Shown: piece by piece, positions 1 to 11,583 of the stretch
Layout of the letters: every line of letters starts with the position of its first letter
How positions within the stretch are numbered: position 1 is the stretch's first letter
Source of the DNA: Artocarpus heterophyllus
Lineage: Eukaryota > Streptophyta > Magnoliopsida > Rosales > Moraceae
Direction: 5' to 3'
DNA: 64,000 bases
NCBI GenBank assembly: GCA_025403435.1
Contig: CM046354.1
Coordinates: forward strand, 15,793,836 to 15,857,835
Program-made: the position numbers and the translations under genes
The notes under the pieces: model-generated
What the model was told of the DNA's origin: nothing
What the model saw: the letters and a program-made list of their open reading frames with translations, nothing else
Database searches by the model: none

Positions 1-500
1 GATAGCTCGTGGAGTTCCGAAACTTGTAAAGATGTGTCTCTTGAGAAAATTAAGCACTACCTTGCCATCGTTGGTTTGGGTTGCAGCCGCTTCAACCCAC
101 TTCGACACATAATCCACTGCAAGGAGGATATACTTGTTGTTGTAGGATGAGGGAAACGGTCCCATGAAATCGATACCCCATACATCAAAAAGCTCCACTT
201 CTAGAATATTCTTCAAGGGCATCTCATTCCTTCTTGAAATGTTTCCTGATCGTTGGCATCTATCACAAGCTGTAACAAAAACATGAGCATCTTTGAACAA
301 TGTGGGCCAATAAAACCCAGATTGCAACACCTTAGCCACCGTTCTATTTCCTCCAAAATGTCCACCAGACTCAAGGGTATGGCAATGTCTCAGGATCTCG
401 TCTACCTCATCTTCTGGCACACATATTCTTATTACCTGATCAGCACAGTGCTTGTAAAGCACTGGTTCTTCCCAAAGTAGTGCTTTACATCAGACAAGAA
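1..500 (-). pseudogene. Integrase fragment of element A
   Basis: On the minus strand, about 230 down to 1 reads as a Ty3/gypsy integrase core, including [10 protein letters not shown] with the first catalytic Asp, then [15 protein letters not shown]. The rest of the DDE triad lies off the window. About 480-240 would be the zinc-binding N-terminal part, but stops break it. The product would join element cDNA to host DNA in the nucleus. It is a decayed remnant. Confidence 0.75.
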
Positions 501-1190
501 CTTCTACTTGCATTGATATGAGAGTTCCGGTGGCATGATCTTTCCTGCAAGAAAATTCACAAAGTCTGCATACCATGGGAGAGAGCTTGTAGATGTGATG
601 ACAAAGAGTTGCTCGTCTGGAAACTGATCACCACTGGGAGGCTGTTGCAACTCTTGTTCTTCTGGTTGTTCAAGTCTTGAGAGATGGTCTGCCACTAGAT
701 TTTCTATACCCTTCTTGTCTCTAATCTCCAAATCAAATTCTTGGAGTAAGAGAACCCACCGGATAAGTCTTAGCTTGGCATCCTTCTTGGCCATAAGGTA
801 TTTAATTGCAGAATGATCTGTAAAGACTATTACCTTATTGCCAATTAGGTATGATCTGAACTTGTTGAAAGCGAAGACGATGGCAAGTAATTCCTTCTCT
901 GTTGTGGCATAATTGAGTTAGGCATCAATGAGGGTCCTGCTAGCATAGTAAATAGCATGAAATATCTTATTCCTTCATTGTACTAGAACCGCTCCTACTG
1001 CAAAATCACTTGCATCACACATCAATTCAAACAGGAGCTCCCATTCCGAAGCTACAATAATGGGTGTAGACACAAGCTTCTCTTTTAGGGTGATAAAGGC
1101 CTTCTCACACTCTTCATTGAAGTCAAAAGGAGTACCTTGCACAAGTAGATTCGAAAGAGGCTTAGAGATCTTGGAAAAATCTTTAATGAA
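501..1190 (-). pseudogene. RNase H region of element A
   Basis: The minus strand shows an RNase H-type stretch with the active-site-like DASDFAVGAVL (about 1020-985), then [17 protein letters not shown], then the usual post-RNase H block ending [10 protein letters not shown] (about 700-670). Stops interrupt it near 970 and 915. The open part from 794 to 504 covers the end of RNase H and the linker to integrase. RNase H removes the RNA strand during reverse transcription. This copy cannot make an intact protein. Confidence 0.75.
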
Positions 1191-1864
1191 TCTTCAATAG
1201 AAACCTGCATGGCCAAGAAAACTTCGGATCCCCTTGACTAAGGTTGGTGGTGGTAGTTTCTCAATTGTCTCTATCTTCGCTCGGTCAACCTCTATCCCCT
1301 TTGATGAAATGCGGTGGCCCAAGACAATTCCTTCTTTTACCATGAAGTGGCACTTCTCCCAATTAAGCACAAGATTGGTTTGTTCATATCTCTCCAAAAC
1401 AAATTCTAGATTAGTCAGACAATGATTAAATGAGTCACCAAAAACAGAGAAATCATCCATGAATATTTCTATAATCAGCTCCACCATGTCTGAAAAGATC
1501 GCCATCATACATCTTTGGAAGGTTGTTGGTGCATTGCAAAGGCCAAATGGCATCCAACAAAATGCAAATGTACCATAAGGACATGTGAATGTGGTCTTCT
1601 CTTGGTCTTCTGGTGCAATAGCTATTTGGTTGTACCCCGAGTAGCCATCTAGAAAACAGTAATACTCATGACCTGCAAGACGATCCAATATTTGATCAAC
1701 AAACGGTAATGGGAAGTGATCTTTCCAAGTAGCTTTGTTTAGTTTTTGGTAGTCTATGCAAATCCTCCATCCGATGACAGTCCTTGTTGGAATTAGCTCA
1801 TTATTTTCATTTTTCACTACCATCATACCACCCTTCTTTGGCACTACTTGCACCGGGCTAACCT
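1191..1864 (-). pseudogene. Reverse transcriptase of element A
   Basis: An open frame of 219 codons (1853-1194) carries the RT core: QVVPKKGG, WRICIDYQKLNKA, the motif-A block CFLDGYSGYNQI, MPFGLCNAPTTFQR and the catalytic FMDD box in EIFMDDFSVFGDS. It ends at SFLGHAGFY with a stop where the family usually continues with Arg residues. A TAG separates it from the upstream frame, replacing what is normally Trp in the sequence SDSxWVSP. The core motifs are intact, but the frame is cut at both ends. Confidence 0.88.
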
Positions 1865-3200
1865 ATAAGCTATCAGAGATTAGGTAAATCACTCCCGCAT
1901 TTAACCACTTCAACACCTCCTTGCGAACCACTTCCTTCATGGTAGGATTTAGTCTCCGTTGTGCTTCTACTGATGGTTTGCTATTTTCTTCCATTAAGAT
2001 CTGGTGCATGCACATTGTTGGACTTATCCCCTTAATGTCTGCTAAAGACCACCCAATAGCTGATTTATATCTTCTAAGCACCCGTAACAACTTGTCTTCT
2101 TCTTCATGAGAAAGGCTAGAAGAAATAATTACCGGTAGAGATGATGAATCACCAAGAAATGCATATCGTAGATGATCCGATAACGGCTTGAGCTCAAGAG
2201 CAGGTGGTTTCTCAACTGAAGGAATTGATCGAGAGGGGCCTTGTCCCAAAGGTTCAAAATACCTCCGATTGTTGGGACCAAAAGAATCCATCCAATGAAC
2301 AATCTCCATGACGTCTTCATCTTCAAGAGTAGATGGAGTGGGATGAGTCAAGCTTGCTTCCAAAGAGTCTTCTGGCTTGGTAAAGTGCTGAAAGACTAAT
2401 GTATCTAATGCATCGATGCAAAAGCAACTATCACTAGCTTCCGGATATTTTATAGCCTTTAAGACATTGAAAGTCACTTCTTCTTCCTGTACCCGAAGCC
2501 TTAATTCTCCCTTCTGAACATCAATAAGTGCCCGTCCGGTTGCCAAGAACGGTCTCCCTAATATGAGAGGGATCTCCTTGTCTTCTTCCATATCTAGTAC
2601 CACAAAATCTGCAGGGAATATAAACTTTTCTACTTTGATGAGAACATCTTCAATAACTCCCCTTGGATGCTTAATAGACCTGCTAGCCAACTGCAAAGAA
2701 ATAGTGGTAGGTCTAGCCTCACCTAATCCAAGCTTTCTGAAAATAGACAAAGGCATTAAATTAATGCTTGCACCAAGATCGCACAATGCCTTCTTAAATA
2801 CAGAATTCCCAATGGCACATGGAATAGTGAAGCTTCCCGGATCTTTGAGCTTTTGAGGCAACTTTCTCTGGATGATAGCACTGCACTCTTTAGTAAGTGC
2901 AACAGTTTCATACTCCTCCAACTTCCTCTTGTTTGATAGGATGTCTTTCATGAACTTCACATAGCTTGGCATTTGTTCAAGTGCATCAATGAAAGGAGTG
3001 TTAATGTGGAGCTTCTTGAAAACATCAAGGAATTTAGCAAATTGTTTATCTAATTTGCTATTCTTGAGGCGCTGAGGGAAAGGAATACTCACTTTTGGCT
3101 GCTGAGGGGGTAATGGTTGAGCTTTAGACATGATTTCATCCTGTTCTTGATCAATCTTTTTGGACTTTTCACCACTTGAAGGCGTCTCCAATTCTTATCT
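1865..3200 (-). pseudogene. Protease and pol N-terminal region of element A
   Basis: A 442-codon frame (3191-1863) holds the retroviral-type aspartic protease of Athila elements. The active site reads CDLGASINLMPLSI at about residues 135-150, followed by LGRPFLATGRALIDV. DLGAS in place of DTGAS is usual in this lineage. The frame then continues into the RT leader (HQILMEENSKPSVEAQRRLN), which confirms order and strand. A TAA/TAG at the right end of the frame separates it from gag, so a single gag-pol product is not possible. Confidence 0.85.
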
Positions 3201-3719
3201 GCTTCTCAAAGTGATTGCCTTGCATTGTTCTTTAGGATTCACTTCCGTGTTGCTAGGCAAATTACCTTGTTGTCAACCACCATACATGTTAGCTAATTGA
3301 CCAATTTGAGCTTCCAGATTTTGGATTTGAGCAGCTTGATTTTGAAAGTTGGTCCTAGTCTCTGTCATGAACTTGTCGGTGTTATTAGTCAACTAGAGCA
3401 AAGCGGCTTCTAAATCAGTCTTCTTCTCTTGTGGTTGAAATCCCTGTTGAGACTGCCCCATATTTTGATTATTTCTCCATGAAAAGTTTGGGTGATTGCG
3501 CCATCCTGGATTGTATGTGTTTGAGTATGGGTTATTCTGTTGTCTGTTATAGTTCCCAACAAACTGTGCCTGCTATGCCTGAGGTTGTTGAAATGGATTT
3601 CCCACTTGACATTCTTCACTAGGATGGCTGCCTTGACAGAAATCACATATAAACTGAGGAGTCTGAATGGCATTGACTACCAATTGGCTGTTCTGGAATT
3701 GCTTAGTAAGAGCTACAAC
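3201..3719 (-). pseudogene. C-terminal part of gag of element A
   Basis: The minus strand from 3719 reads on from the gag half at 14567-15418. It starts with a Gln-rich stretch and a zinc-knuckle-like CDFCQGSHPSEEC (about 3640-3600), then Asn/Gln-rich sequence and a heptad-like region ending IGQLANMYGG. At least three in-frame stops are present, for example after NPFQQPQA. Gag packages element RNA. The join is visible because the frame crosses the insertion site without a shift once B is removed. Confidence 0.7.
3715..3719. repeat. Target site duplication ACAAC, left copy (element B)
   Basis: ACAAC lies directly before the TG of the left LTR and recurs at 14562-14566 directly after the CA of the right LTR. 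Five bases is the usual length for Ty3/gypsy integration. Confidence 0.92.
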
Positions 3720-6700
3720 TGTAACACCCACCTATTTTTGATGTAACGGATCATGTTAAGTTAGTAACGACGTTAAGAAAATTTTATTAATAATTTATGT
3801 TATATGTTATGATTTATGATCTTAATGTTACTAACTATTTATTTCAAGTTCTATGATAGGTGACGACGGCATGGAATCGATGTGCTCAAGTGTTCATGTT
3901 AATTTTAATGTATGTTTAATTATGATGCAATGATAACTTGAATGTTATAATGTATGGTATTTAAGGACAGTTTAGCATGCCAAACTTTCAAGTTCGGCAG
4001 GCCAAAAAGTCTGCCAAGAATCGACAGGCCGATGGAAACCATCGGTAGGCCAAACTTTGTGGAATCGGCAAGCCGATGTGGTGAATCGGCAGGCCGATGA
4101 CAGCTGACGAGCAGTCAGTAGAAATCTCTCAAAATTTATGACTGAGATAATTACATTGATTAGGTATTTTAATGAGGTTAATTGGCATAATAATGGAATA
4201 ATTTTATCATTTAAGGAAAGAAATTGTTTGACTTTGCATTGATTAGTATTGTTTTAAATGGTTTCCTATTTTCAGAGGGCAAATTATGGTAAGATGAGAG
4301 AATTTGTTTGACTTACTCTATTTTCTCTCCATTCTCCACGCAAATTTAGTCCAGATTAGTCAGAAAAATTTCTAACATAAGTGAGGGTATTGAATTTTTT
4401 GTCGGTTATCCTCATTACATTAACTCTCTCTTTCTTTCTCTCACGTATTCTCTCTCTCATTCTGAGACGTTTCTTTCCTCTTTTCTCTTCTTCTTCACGT
4501 TTTCTCCTCTCCTTCTTCTCCTTGCTTTTCTGAGAATATTTGAAAGAAAAGTTGATAATTTCGTTGGTTGAATTGAAGGAGTTTTGTGAGAAATTTGTTT
4601 AAGGTAAGAACTCATTTTTCGATAATTCTGATAAGCATTTCTCATCCTCAATCCTTATGTCGTAACTTTGTCTAGGTATCGTATTTTGTTTTGAATTTTA
4701 TATAATGTTCATGTGTATGTTATGTTAATGTTCTTTCAAGTTTCAAGTCATTTCGATTTTTCTAAATTAAGTTATGAATTTTCTACCCTCTACCACTCAT
4801 AGTAAAATGTTGTTGTTTGGCTATGATGCATGAAAAATATAATTTTTGTTCCAGGGGTAAATGTGTTTTGTTTTTCATGAAATTCGGCAAGAATGTTCAT
4901 GTATATGTTATGTTATGGACTGCAAAGTTTGGAAATGATTTGATGAACGAATTATATGTTATGAAATTTCTATGAGAATAGTTCAAGAACTGTTTTAACA
5001 ATATTATTATTGGACTTTTGTTTTATGTGATATTCTATATGTTTAAATGATTTTATTGATGATGAAATAATTTTATGATATTGAAATGTATGATAATAAG
5101 ATGTTAATATAAATTTTTTTAAAATTAAAATATATGTGTTTTAATTGTTAGAAAATGTTTTCAAAAGATTACTCACTACCTTATTATTATTGATGGTAGA
5201 TTTCATGTTTGAAATGTATGAGTTGTTTTTGATGATTATAGTTATAGACACATGTTATGAATTATGTTTGCATGAGATGAATGTATATGTGATGTAATAT
5301 GAATGGATGTTATATTTATGATTATAAGTATTAATTTTATTTTGTATCTTTAAATGAATAAATGGCATGAACACGCAAACGAACGAGCACATCGAGAACG
5401 CGGCGTCGTCGCCAAATTTTATAAGGTTAAGTAAGCTAGCTTTTAAGGTAAGTACATTCTCACCTACAACATGATGTGTTTCAAAAGGTTTGATGTTATG
5501 TTCATGATGATATTTATGATGATTTTATGATAATTTTCTTAAAGGGTTTCTTATGAAATATTTTCATGATTTAAAGTTATGCATGTTTGATTATGGCAAA
5601 TTTCAAAGCATAAAAGTTATGTATATATGTATCACCTAATAAGTGTTGCACACCAATGTTATGATATGATATTTTATAATGTCGTGTTTGGTTTGGGATT
5701 AGCTACCATTCTCCTCTCATGACGGCGTGCCTACAATGATGTTTATGGTGCAACACTTGGGCCCTTAAGATAAAATGGATTAAGTTTGAATATGGTCAAG
5801 TAAGAAAAGATATGTTTCTATAAAATTATGCGTAATGCACTATTATGATATGATGATGATGATGTTTATAAAATATTTTTTAAAATTGTGAGAATAATAC
5901 TATATACTTTCTAAGCTTTAGCTTATTCAAGTTTATGTCATGTTGTAGATAAGGGTAAGAAAGTCATGGATTAGGTGGAGGACATGAGAAGGCATGTGAG
6001 CATTAAGAAGATGAATTGTAACTTGAAGAACGCTAATGAAGCAAAAATTTATGATTAAAGTTAAGGTTTATTATTTGAATATATTTTTATGATAAGTTTT
6101 TTTGAATACAAGAACTATGTTTTAATATTTTAATTTATCATTTTAAAGAATTTTAATCTTTCGCATTTTTATGAAAAGTTGAATTTTGTCTTAAAATTAA
6201 GTTTTCTAAGGTTTTTGCCTCTGTCGGCCTGCCAAACATTATTGGTCGGTATGCTGATGTTAGAATGTTCGGCCTGCCGATCGCATCTTTGGCATGCCGA
6301 ACTATGGAAGTTTTTAAACCTTGTTTTGCAAAGCCTCTGTCGGCCTGCCGGTTGACGAACTTTGGCCTGCCGACCTCTTTCCATTTGGCCTGCCGAACTG
6401 TGGAAACAAATGGTTTATAAATGATGTTATGTGATATAAGTTATGATTTAGTAATTTAGTATATCTATTTTATTAAAGCAAGTTTATGATTAATTTATAG
6501 TGTAATTGAATTAATTATGGTATGGAAAAAGTTAATGAATATTGTAAAAAAATGTATGTATGGATCCTGGTTATGATTGTCCTTAACTACGTTTACAATT
6601 AAAGTATCATATAAGTTTTGTACTTAAAGTTTATCTAAATAAATAAGTATGTAATATATGGATGTAACGACATCTGTGACGTCCATAAGGGGGCGTTACA
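3720..6700 (+). repeat. 5' LTR of element B
   Basis: Starts TGTAACACCCACC and ends GGGGCGTTACA, pairing with the copy at 11584-14561. Length is 2981 bp, very long for an LTR. It has a CT-rich stretch at about 4425-4520. Two GC-rich motif clusters sit in otherwise AT-rich DNA: about 3975-4100 in one orientation (GGCAGGCCGA type) and about 6220-6405 in the other (CGGCCTGCCGA type). Confidence 0.95.
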
Positions 6701-6705
6701 TGGTT

Positions 6706-6717
6706 TGGTATCAGAGC
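6706..6717 (+). promoter_or_regulatory. Primer binding site of element B
   Basis: TGGTATCAGAGC, five bases after the LTR end, matches the 3' end of plant initiator methionine tRNA and primes minus-strand synthesis. It is the usual site of plant chromoviruses. Confidence 0.93.
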
Positions 6718-6916
6718 AAATTTTCTATTACAATTCATATCACCACACGTCAATCCAAGTCCTCCAAGTAAGTATTTTTTAAAGTTAGATGTTTTGATGC
6801 AAGTATGATGATAAGATTAAGGTCTATATATTTAACAATTAATGATTTAGTAGTGAAAACCTGTCTCATAATTAGAAGATTATTTCTAAGTTCCTAATTC
6901 TTTTAGGTGAGTAACG

Positions 6917-8047
6917 ATGGACGGCCACAGAAGAATGCAAACGCGCACCCAGACCAACGAAAGGCTTATGACCATGATCGCTGAGCTACAAAGGCAACTT
7001 AAGGATCAAAGAAGAGAGATTGCTGCGTTAAGGGCCAACAGCCAGAATGATGACCGTCGAGGCAATGATGAGCCTCCTCCTCCTCCTCCTCAGCCACAAG
7101 TTAATGAAGTCCCAATGCCTGCTGCTGAACCAAGAGTGGCGTATTAAGAACCTCTTCTAGTCAGATGGAAGAGGGTTAAGCCTGCAGACTTCGAGGGTTT
7201 AAAGGACCCATTAGTCACACAAGGATGGTTGAAGACGATTGAAGCCACCTTAAGACTCATGGATTTCACAGACAATGAGAAGGTCCTCTGTGCCTCATAC
7301 TGTCTCACCATGGAGGCTAGAATTTGGTGGGATGGCATCGAATAGAGTGGGAATGTTGAAGAGATGTCATGGGAAGATTTTGTTCATGAGTTCAACACGA
7401 AGTTCTTCCATATGAACATCACAAGGAAGCATTATGAGGAGTTCGAGAGCTTGCGTCAAGGGGATATGTCAATTACTGATGTGGTGACGAAGTTTAACCA
7501 GCTTGCTCGCCTATGCCCAGGAATGGTTATGGATGAAAATGAAAAGGTCAGAAGGCTGATCAAGGTTCTCAAGCCTGAAATTGCTACTATCATTGATGGG
7601 GCAAGTCCACCTAGGACTCAAGAGTAGGTTGTCATGAGGGCCTAGCGTGCAGAGTTCCACTTGTCCAACCTAAGAAGGAACCAGCCTCAGTCTGGCCAAT
7701 AAGCCAATAATGCAAACAACCTGAATTGCCCTCCACACCGGAACAACAATAACAACAACAACAGTAGCAACAACAATAACCAGAACTGGAGAAATAACAA
7801 GAGGAAGGGCAATCCTCAAAATCAGCAGGGCCAAGACAACAAGAGGCACAATGATGGTCAGCCCAATAATAATAATAGACAGTTTCAACCATGTGCCAAA
7901 TATGGGAAGAAGCATCTAGGGGAATGCTGCTTGGGAACAAACCAATGTTTTATTTGTGGGCGTGAAGACCACTTTGTCAAGAACTGCCTCAAACTGATGA
8001 ATGCCAATGCCCCTCAGAGAGCTCCTCCTCAAGCCCAGCTTCATTAG
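6917..8047 (+). pseudogene. gag of element B
   Basis: Starts MDGHRRMQTRTQTNERL, followed by a coiled-coil-like stretch (MIAELQRQLKDQRREIAALRA), a proline run and a capsid-like region (FVHEFNTKFFHMN, about 7378-7410). An Asn-rich linker comes next, then a CCHC zinc knuckle CFICGREDHFVKNC at about 7945-7986. In-frame stops occur at 7145 (a Gln-type codon in element C), near 7343, 7625, 7643, 7700 and 8046. All lie in the same frame as pol. Gag would form the particle around element RNA. Confidence 0.88.
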
Positions 8048-10138
8048 ATGCAAGCCTCCCTTGAAGGGACACTTATCAGTCAAGGGAGAATTAAAGCCCT
8101 ACCGATGAATGCCCGTATTTATGCCATGACGAAAGAACAAGTGGTTGCTGAAGCCTCCAATGTGGTCACAGGTCAGATAACAAGTTTATCTAATGACGCT
8201 TATGTTCTCTTTGATACGGGTGCTACATATTCTTTTGTATTTATGTCATTTGCTAAAAAGTTAGAGGTTCGTTTAGAGCCTATGAGACAGGGATTCACTA
8301 CGACACTACCCTCTGGGGAAGTGATATTATCTACGCACTGTTTGCGTACAGTACCCCTATGGATTTCTGATAGGGAAATTTTTGTCGACCTCATTGTGAT
8401 CGACATGCATGATTACGATATGATTCTTGGGATGAATTTCCTGAGTAAGTACAATGCTTCTATTGAATGCCGAAAACGAAAGGTGATCTTCCATCCAGAA
8501 GGTGATCAAAAATTCGTTTATGTTGGAGAGTCCAAAAAGAAACCCCACATGTTTTTATCTGCCATGAAAGCAAGGAAGTTATTAGCAAGTGGCTGCATGG
8601 GCTATCTGGCAAACATTGTAGACAAAAGCCAAGAAGAAAAGACAAGAATTGAAGATGTGTCTGTAGTTCGTGATTATGCGAAAGTGTTTTCAGATGACCT
8701 ATCAAGTCTACCACCAAAAAGAGAAGTTGAATTCGAGATTGAGCTAGCTCCAAGCACTGTCCCGATCTCAAAAGCACCTTATAGAATGGCCCCGATAGAG
8801 TTAAAAGAGCTTCACACTCAATTAAAGGAGCTACTTGACAAAGGCTTCATTAGGCCGAGCTACTCACCATGGGGAGCCCCAGTTTTGTTTGTAAAGAAGA
8901 AAGATGACTCTATGAGTCTCTGTATCGACTATAGAGAGTTGAACAAGGTAACAATAAAAAACAAGTACCCGTTGCCTCGAATCGATGATTTGTTCAAGGG
9001 TGCATTCGTATTTTCAAAGATTAACCTACGATCAGGTTATCACCAGCTGAAGATTAAAGAAGGAGATATTCTTAAAACTACTTTCAGGTCGAGGTATGAT
9101 CACTATGAATTTGTGGTTATGCCCTTCGGTCTGACGAATGCACCGGCGGCTTTTATGGATTTGATGAACCAGGTATTCAAGAATTTTCCCGATAAATTTG
9201 TTGGTGTATTTATCGATGATATTCTTGTCTATTCAAAGAATCAAGAAGAACATGTGGAGCATTTAAGGATTGTGCTGGAGATTTTAAGAAGACAACAGCT
9301 TTATGCAAAGTTCTCTAAATGCGAGTTTTGGCTTGATAAAGTGTTTTTCTTGGGGCATGTTATTTTAAAGGAAGGGATTATGGTTGACGCTGCTAAAGTA
9401 GAAGCTGTTCTCAATTGGAAGCAACCAATGAATGCAAGTGAAATAAGGAGCTTCTTGGGTTTAGCATGTTATTATCGGAGATTCGTAGAAGACTTCTCCA
9501 AGATAGCAGCTCCACTCACGAATCTGACTCGCAAAGGAAAGAAGTATGAATGGACAAAAACATGCGAGAAGAGTTTTCAAGAATTGAAGAAGAGGCTAAC
9601 GACAGCTCCAGTATTGGCTATTCCAGAAGGGAATGATGGATTCGTAATTTATAGTGATGCATCCAAGATAGGCCTTGGAGCTGTTTTAATGCAAAATGAA
9701 AGGGTGATTGCTTATGCGTCAAGACAACTGAAGGGTTATGAAAAGAACTATCCTACTCATGATCTCGAGTTAGCAGCAGTCATTTTTGCGTTGAAGATAT
9801 GGAGACATTATTTATATGGGGTCCAATGCAAGATCTTCATTAATCATCAAAGTCTGAAGTACTTCTTCATGCAAAGAGACTTGAACATGAGACAATGAAG
9901 ATGGCTAGAGTTAGTGAAGAATTACGATTGTGAAATCCTTTATCATCTTGGAAAAGCTAACCGAGTGGCTAATGCTCTAAGTAGGATGTCAGTTGCCACG
10001 TTGATATCAATGCAAGCAATGTCTCCACCTTTAAGAAAGAAAATTCTACACTTCGGTTTGGAATTAATAGCAGGACAACTCTCAACGCTCTCTCTTGCTC
10101 CGATGATGTATGATGAAATTCAGAGAAACAAGATGTAG
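8048..10138 (+). pseudogene. Protease, reverse transcriptase and RNase H of element B
   Basis: A 616-codon open frame (8048-9898) continues in frame past a stop at 9896 to 10138. Protease motif FDTGAT lies at about residues 55-60. RT has [23 protein letters not shown] and the catalytic box [10 protein letters not shown] at about residues 386-395. RNase H has [13 protein letters not shown] near residue 535. Two lesions affect function: three residues are missing after RIDDLF compared with element C, and the motif-A Asp is Asn here ([12 protein letters not shown] against [12 protein letters not shown] in C). RT should therefore be dead even where the frame is open. Confidence 0.93.
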
Positions 10139-11547
10139 ATGTAAGTCTTGTAAGGATTAAGCAGGAAATGAAAGAAGGAAAATGTCAAGAGTTTCGTATT
10201 GCGAATGACGGAACTCTGTACCTCAAGGACCGCTTATGTGTTCCCAATGTTGATGACTTAAGGGAAAAGATCTTGACAAAAATTCATGACACTCCTTACT
10301 CTATTTATCCAGCTGCAACAAAGATGTATAATGATCTAAAGGGTAACTTCTGGTGGTTTGGAATGAAACGTGATGTTGTCTTGTATACAAAGAAATTTAT
10401 GACATGTCAACAAGTAAAGGCTAAACATCAGAGACCTGGTGGTGAACTGTAGTCTATCCAAATACCGGAATGGAAATGGGAGGATATAGCAATGGATTTC
10501 ATTACCGGTTTGCCTAGAACTATGAACAGTTATGATGCAATTTGGGTAGTTGTGGATCGACTAACTAAGACGACACATTTCATTCCCATCAAGATCACTT
10601 ACTCTATGGAACGGTTAGCGGAACTCTATGTCAAGGAGATTGTACGACTTCATGGGATTCCCAAGTCAATCATCTCATATCGTGATGGCAGGTTCACATT
10701 TAACTTTTGGAAGAGTGTACAAACTGCAATGGGAACCAGGCTACATTTCAGTACTACTTTTCATCCTCAGATAGACGGCCAAACGGAGAGGACGAACTTG
10801 ATTTTAGAGGATATGCTACGGGCTTGTTCTCTCAATTTTAAGACCAGCTGATGTAAAATGTTGCCATTAGTAGAGTTTGCTTACAATAACAGCTTTCAGG
10901 CGACAATTGGGATGGCACCTTATGAAGCGTTGTATGGACGAAAATGCAGGTCGCCTATATGTTGGCACGAAGCTAGTGAGAAGAAGTTGATGGAAAGCGT
11001 TAATGCTGAAAGGACTGATTTTGTTAATGAAACTTCTGAGATGATAAAGTTGATAAGAAGAAGAATAGAGACCGCTCGAAGCCGTCAGAAGAGTTATGCT
11101 AACAAGAGAAGAAGACCCTTAGAGTTCGCCGTGGGCGAACCTGTCTTTTTGAAAGTTGCACCGATGAAAGGAGTTATGAAATTTGGGAAGAAAGGCAACT
11201 TAAGTCCAAGATTTATCGGTCCTTATGAAGTTGTTAAATGGATAGGCAAGGTGGCTTATCAGCTAAAGTTGCCTTCTAAAATGTCGACAATGCACGATGT
11301 GTTTTATGTCTCTATGTTTGAGAAATATGTCCCAAACCCTACGCATGTGATTGAGCCGAAAGTGATCGAAATACGAGGAGACTTGAGTTATGAAGAAAAG
11401 CCAATGGAGATACTCGATCGGAAAACCAAGACCTTGAGGAATAAAGAAATTCCATTGGTCAAGGTGTTATGGCAAAATCATCAAGTTGAAGAAGCCACAT
11501 GGGAACGTAAAGATGACATGAGATCTAAGTATCCGCAATTGTTCTAA
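10139..11547 (+). pseudogene. Integrase with chromodomain-like tail, element B
   Basis: The frame shifts relative to RNase H near 10130-10145, with codons missing that element C keeps. The HHCC zinc region is damaged: His to Tyr in SIYPAATKM and Cys to Phe in FMTCQQ. The core has MDFITGLP with the first Asp, but the second catalytic Asp is Tyr (IISYRDGRF against IISDHDGRF in C). QTERTN retains the Glu. Stops interrupt at about 10450 and 10849. After the family block YEALYGRKCRSPICWHE comes a C-terminal RFIGPYEVV and a chromodomain-like VLWQNHQVEEATWE. Confidence 0.92.
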
Positions 11548-11569
11548 GTTTCAAGGATGAAACTTTTAT

Positions 11570-11583
11570 AAGGTGGGGAGATT
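11570..11583 (+). promoter_or_regulatory. Polypurine tract of element B
   Basis: AAGGTGGGGAGATTT-type purine-rich stretch directly before the 3' LTR. It is the plus-strand primer site for reverse transcription. The same tract flanks the 3' LTR of element C at 33521-33534 on the other strand. Confidence 0.85.

Noticed and set aside
7632..7940. Cys/Tyr-rich minus-strand frame as a small secreted protein
   Set aside because: It is the antisense of the Asn/Gln-repeat linker of gag in element B.
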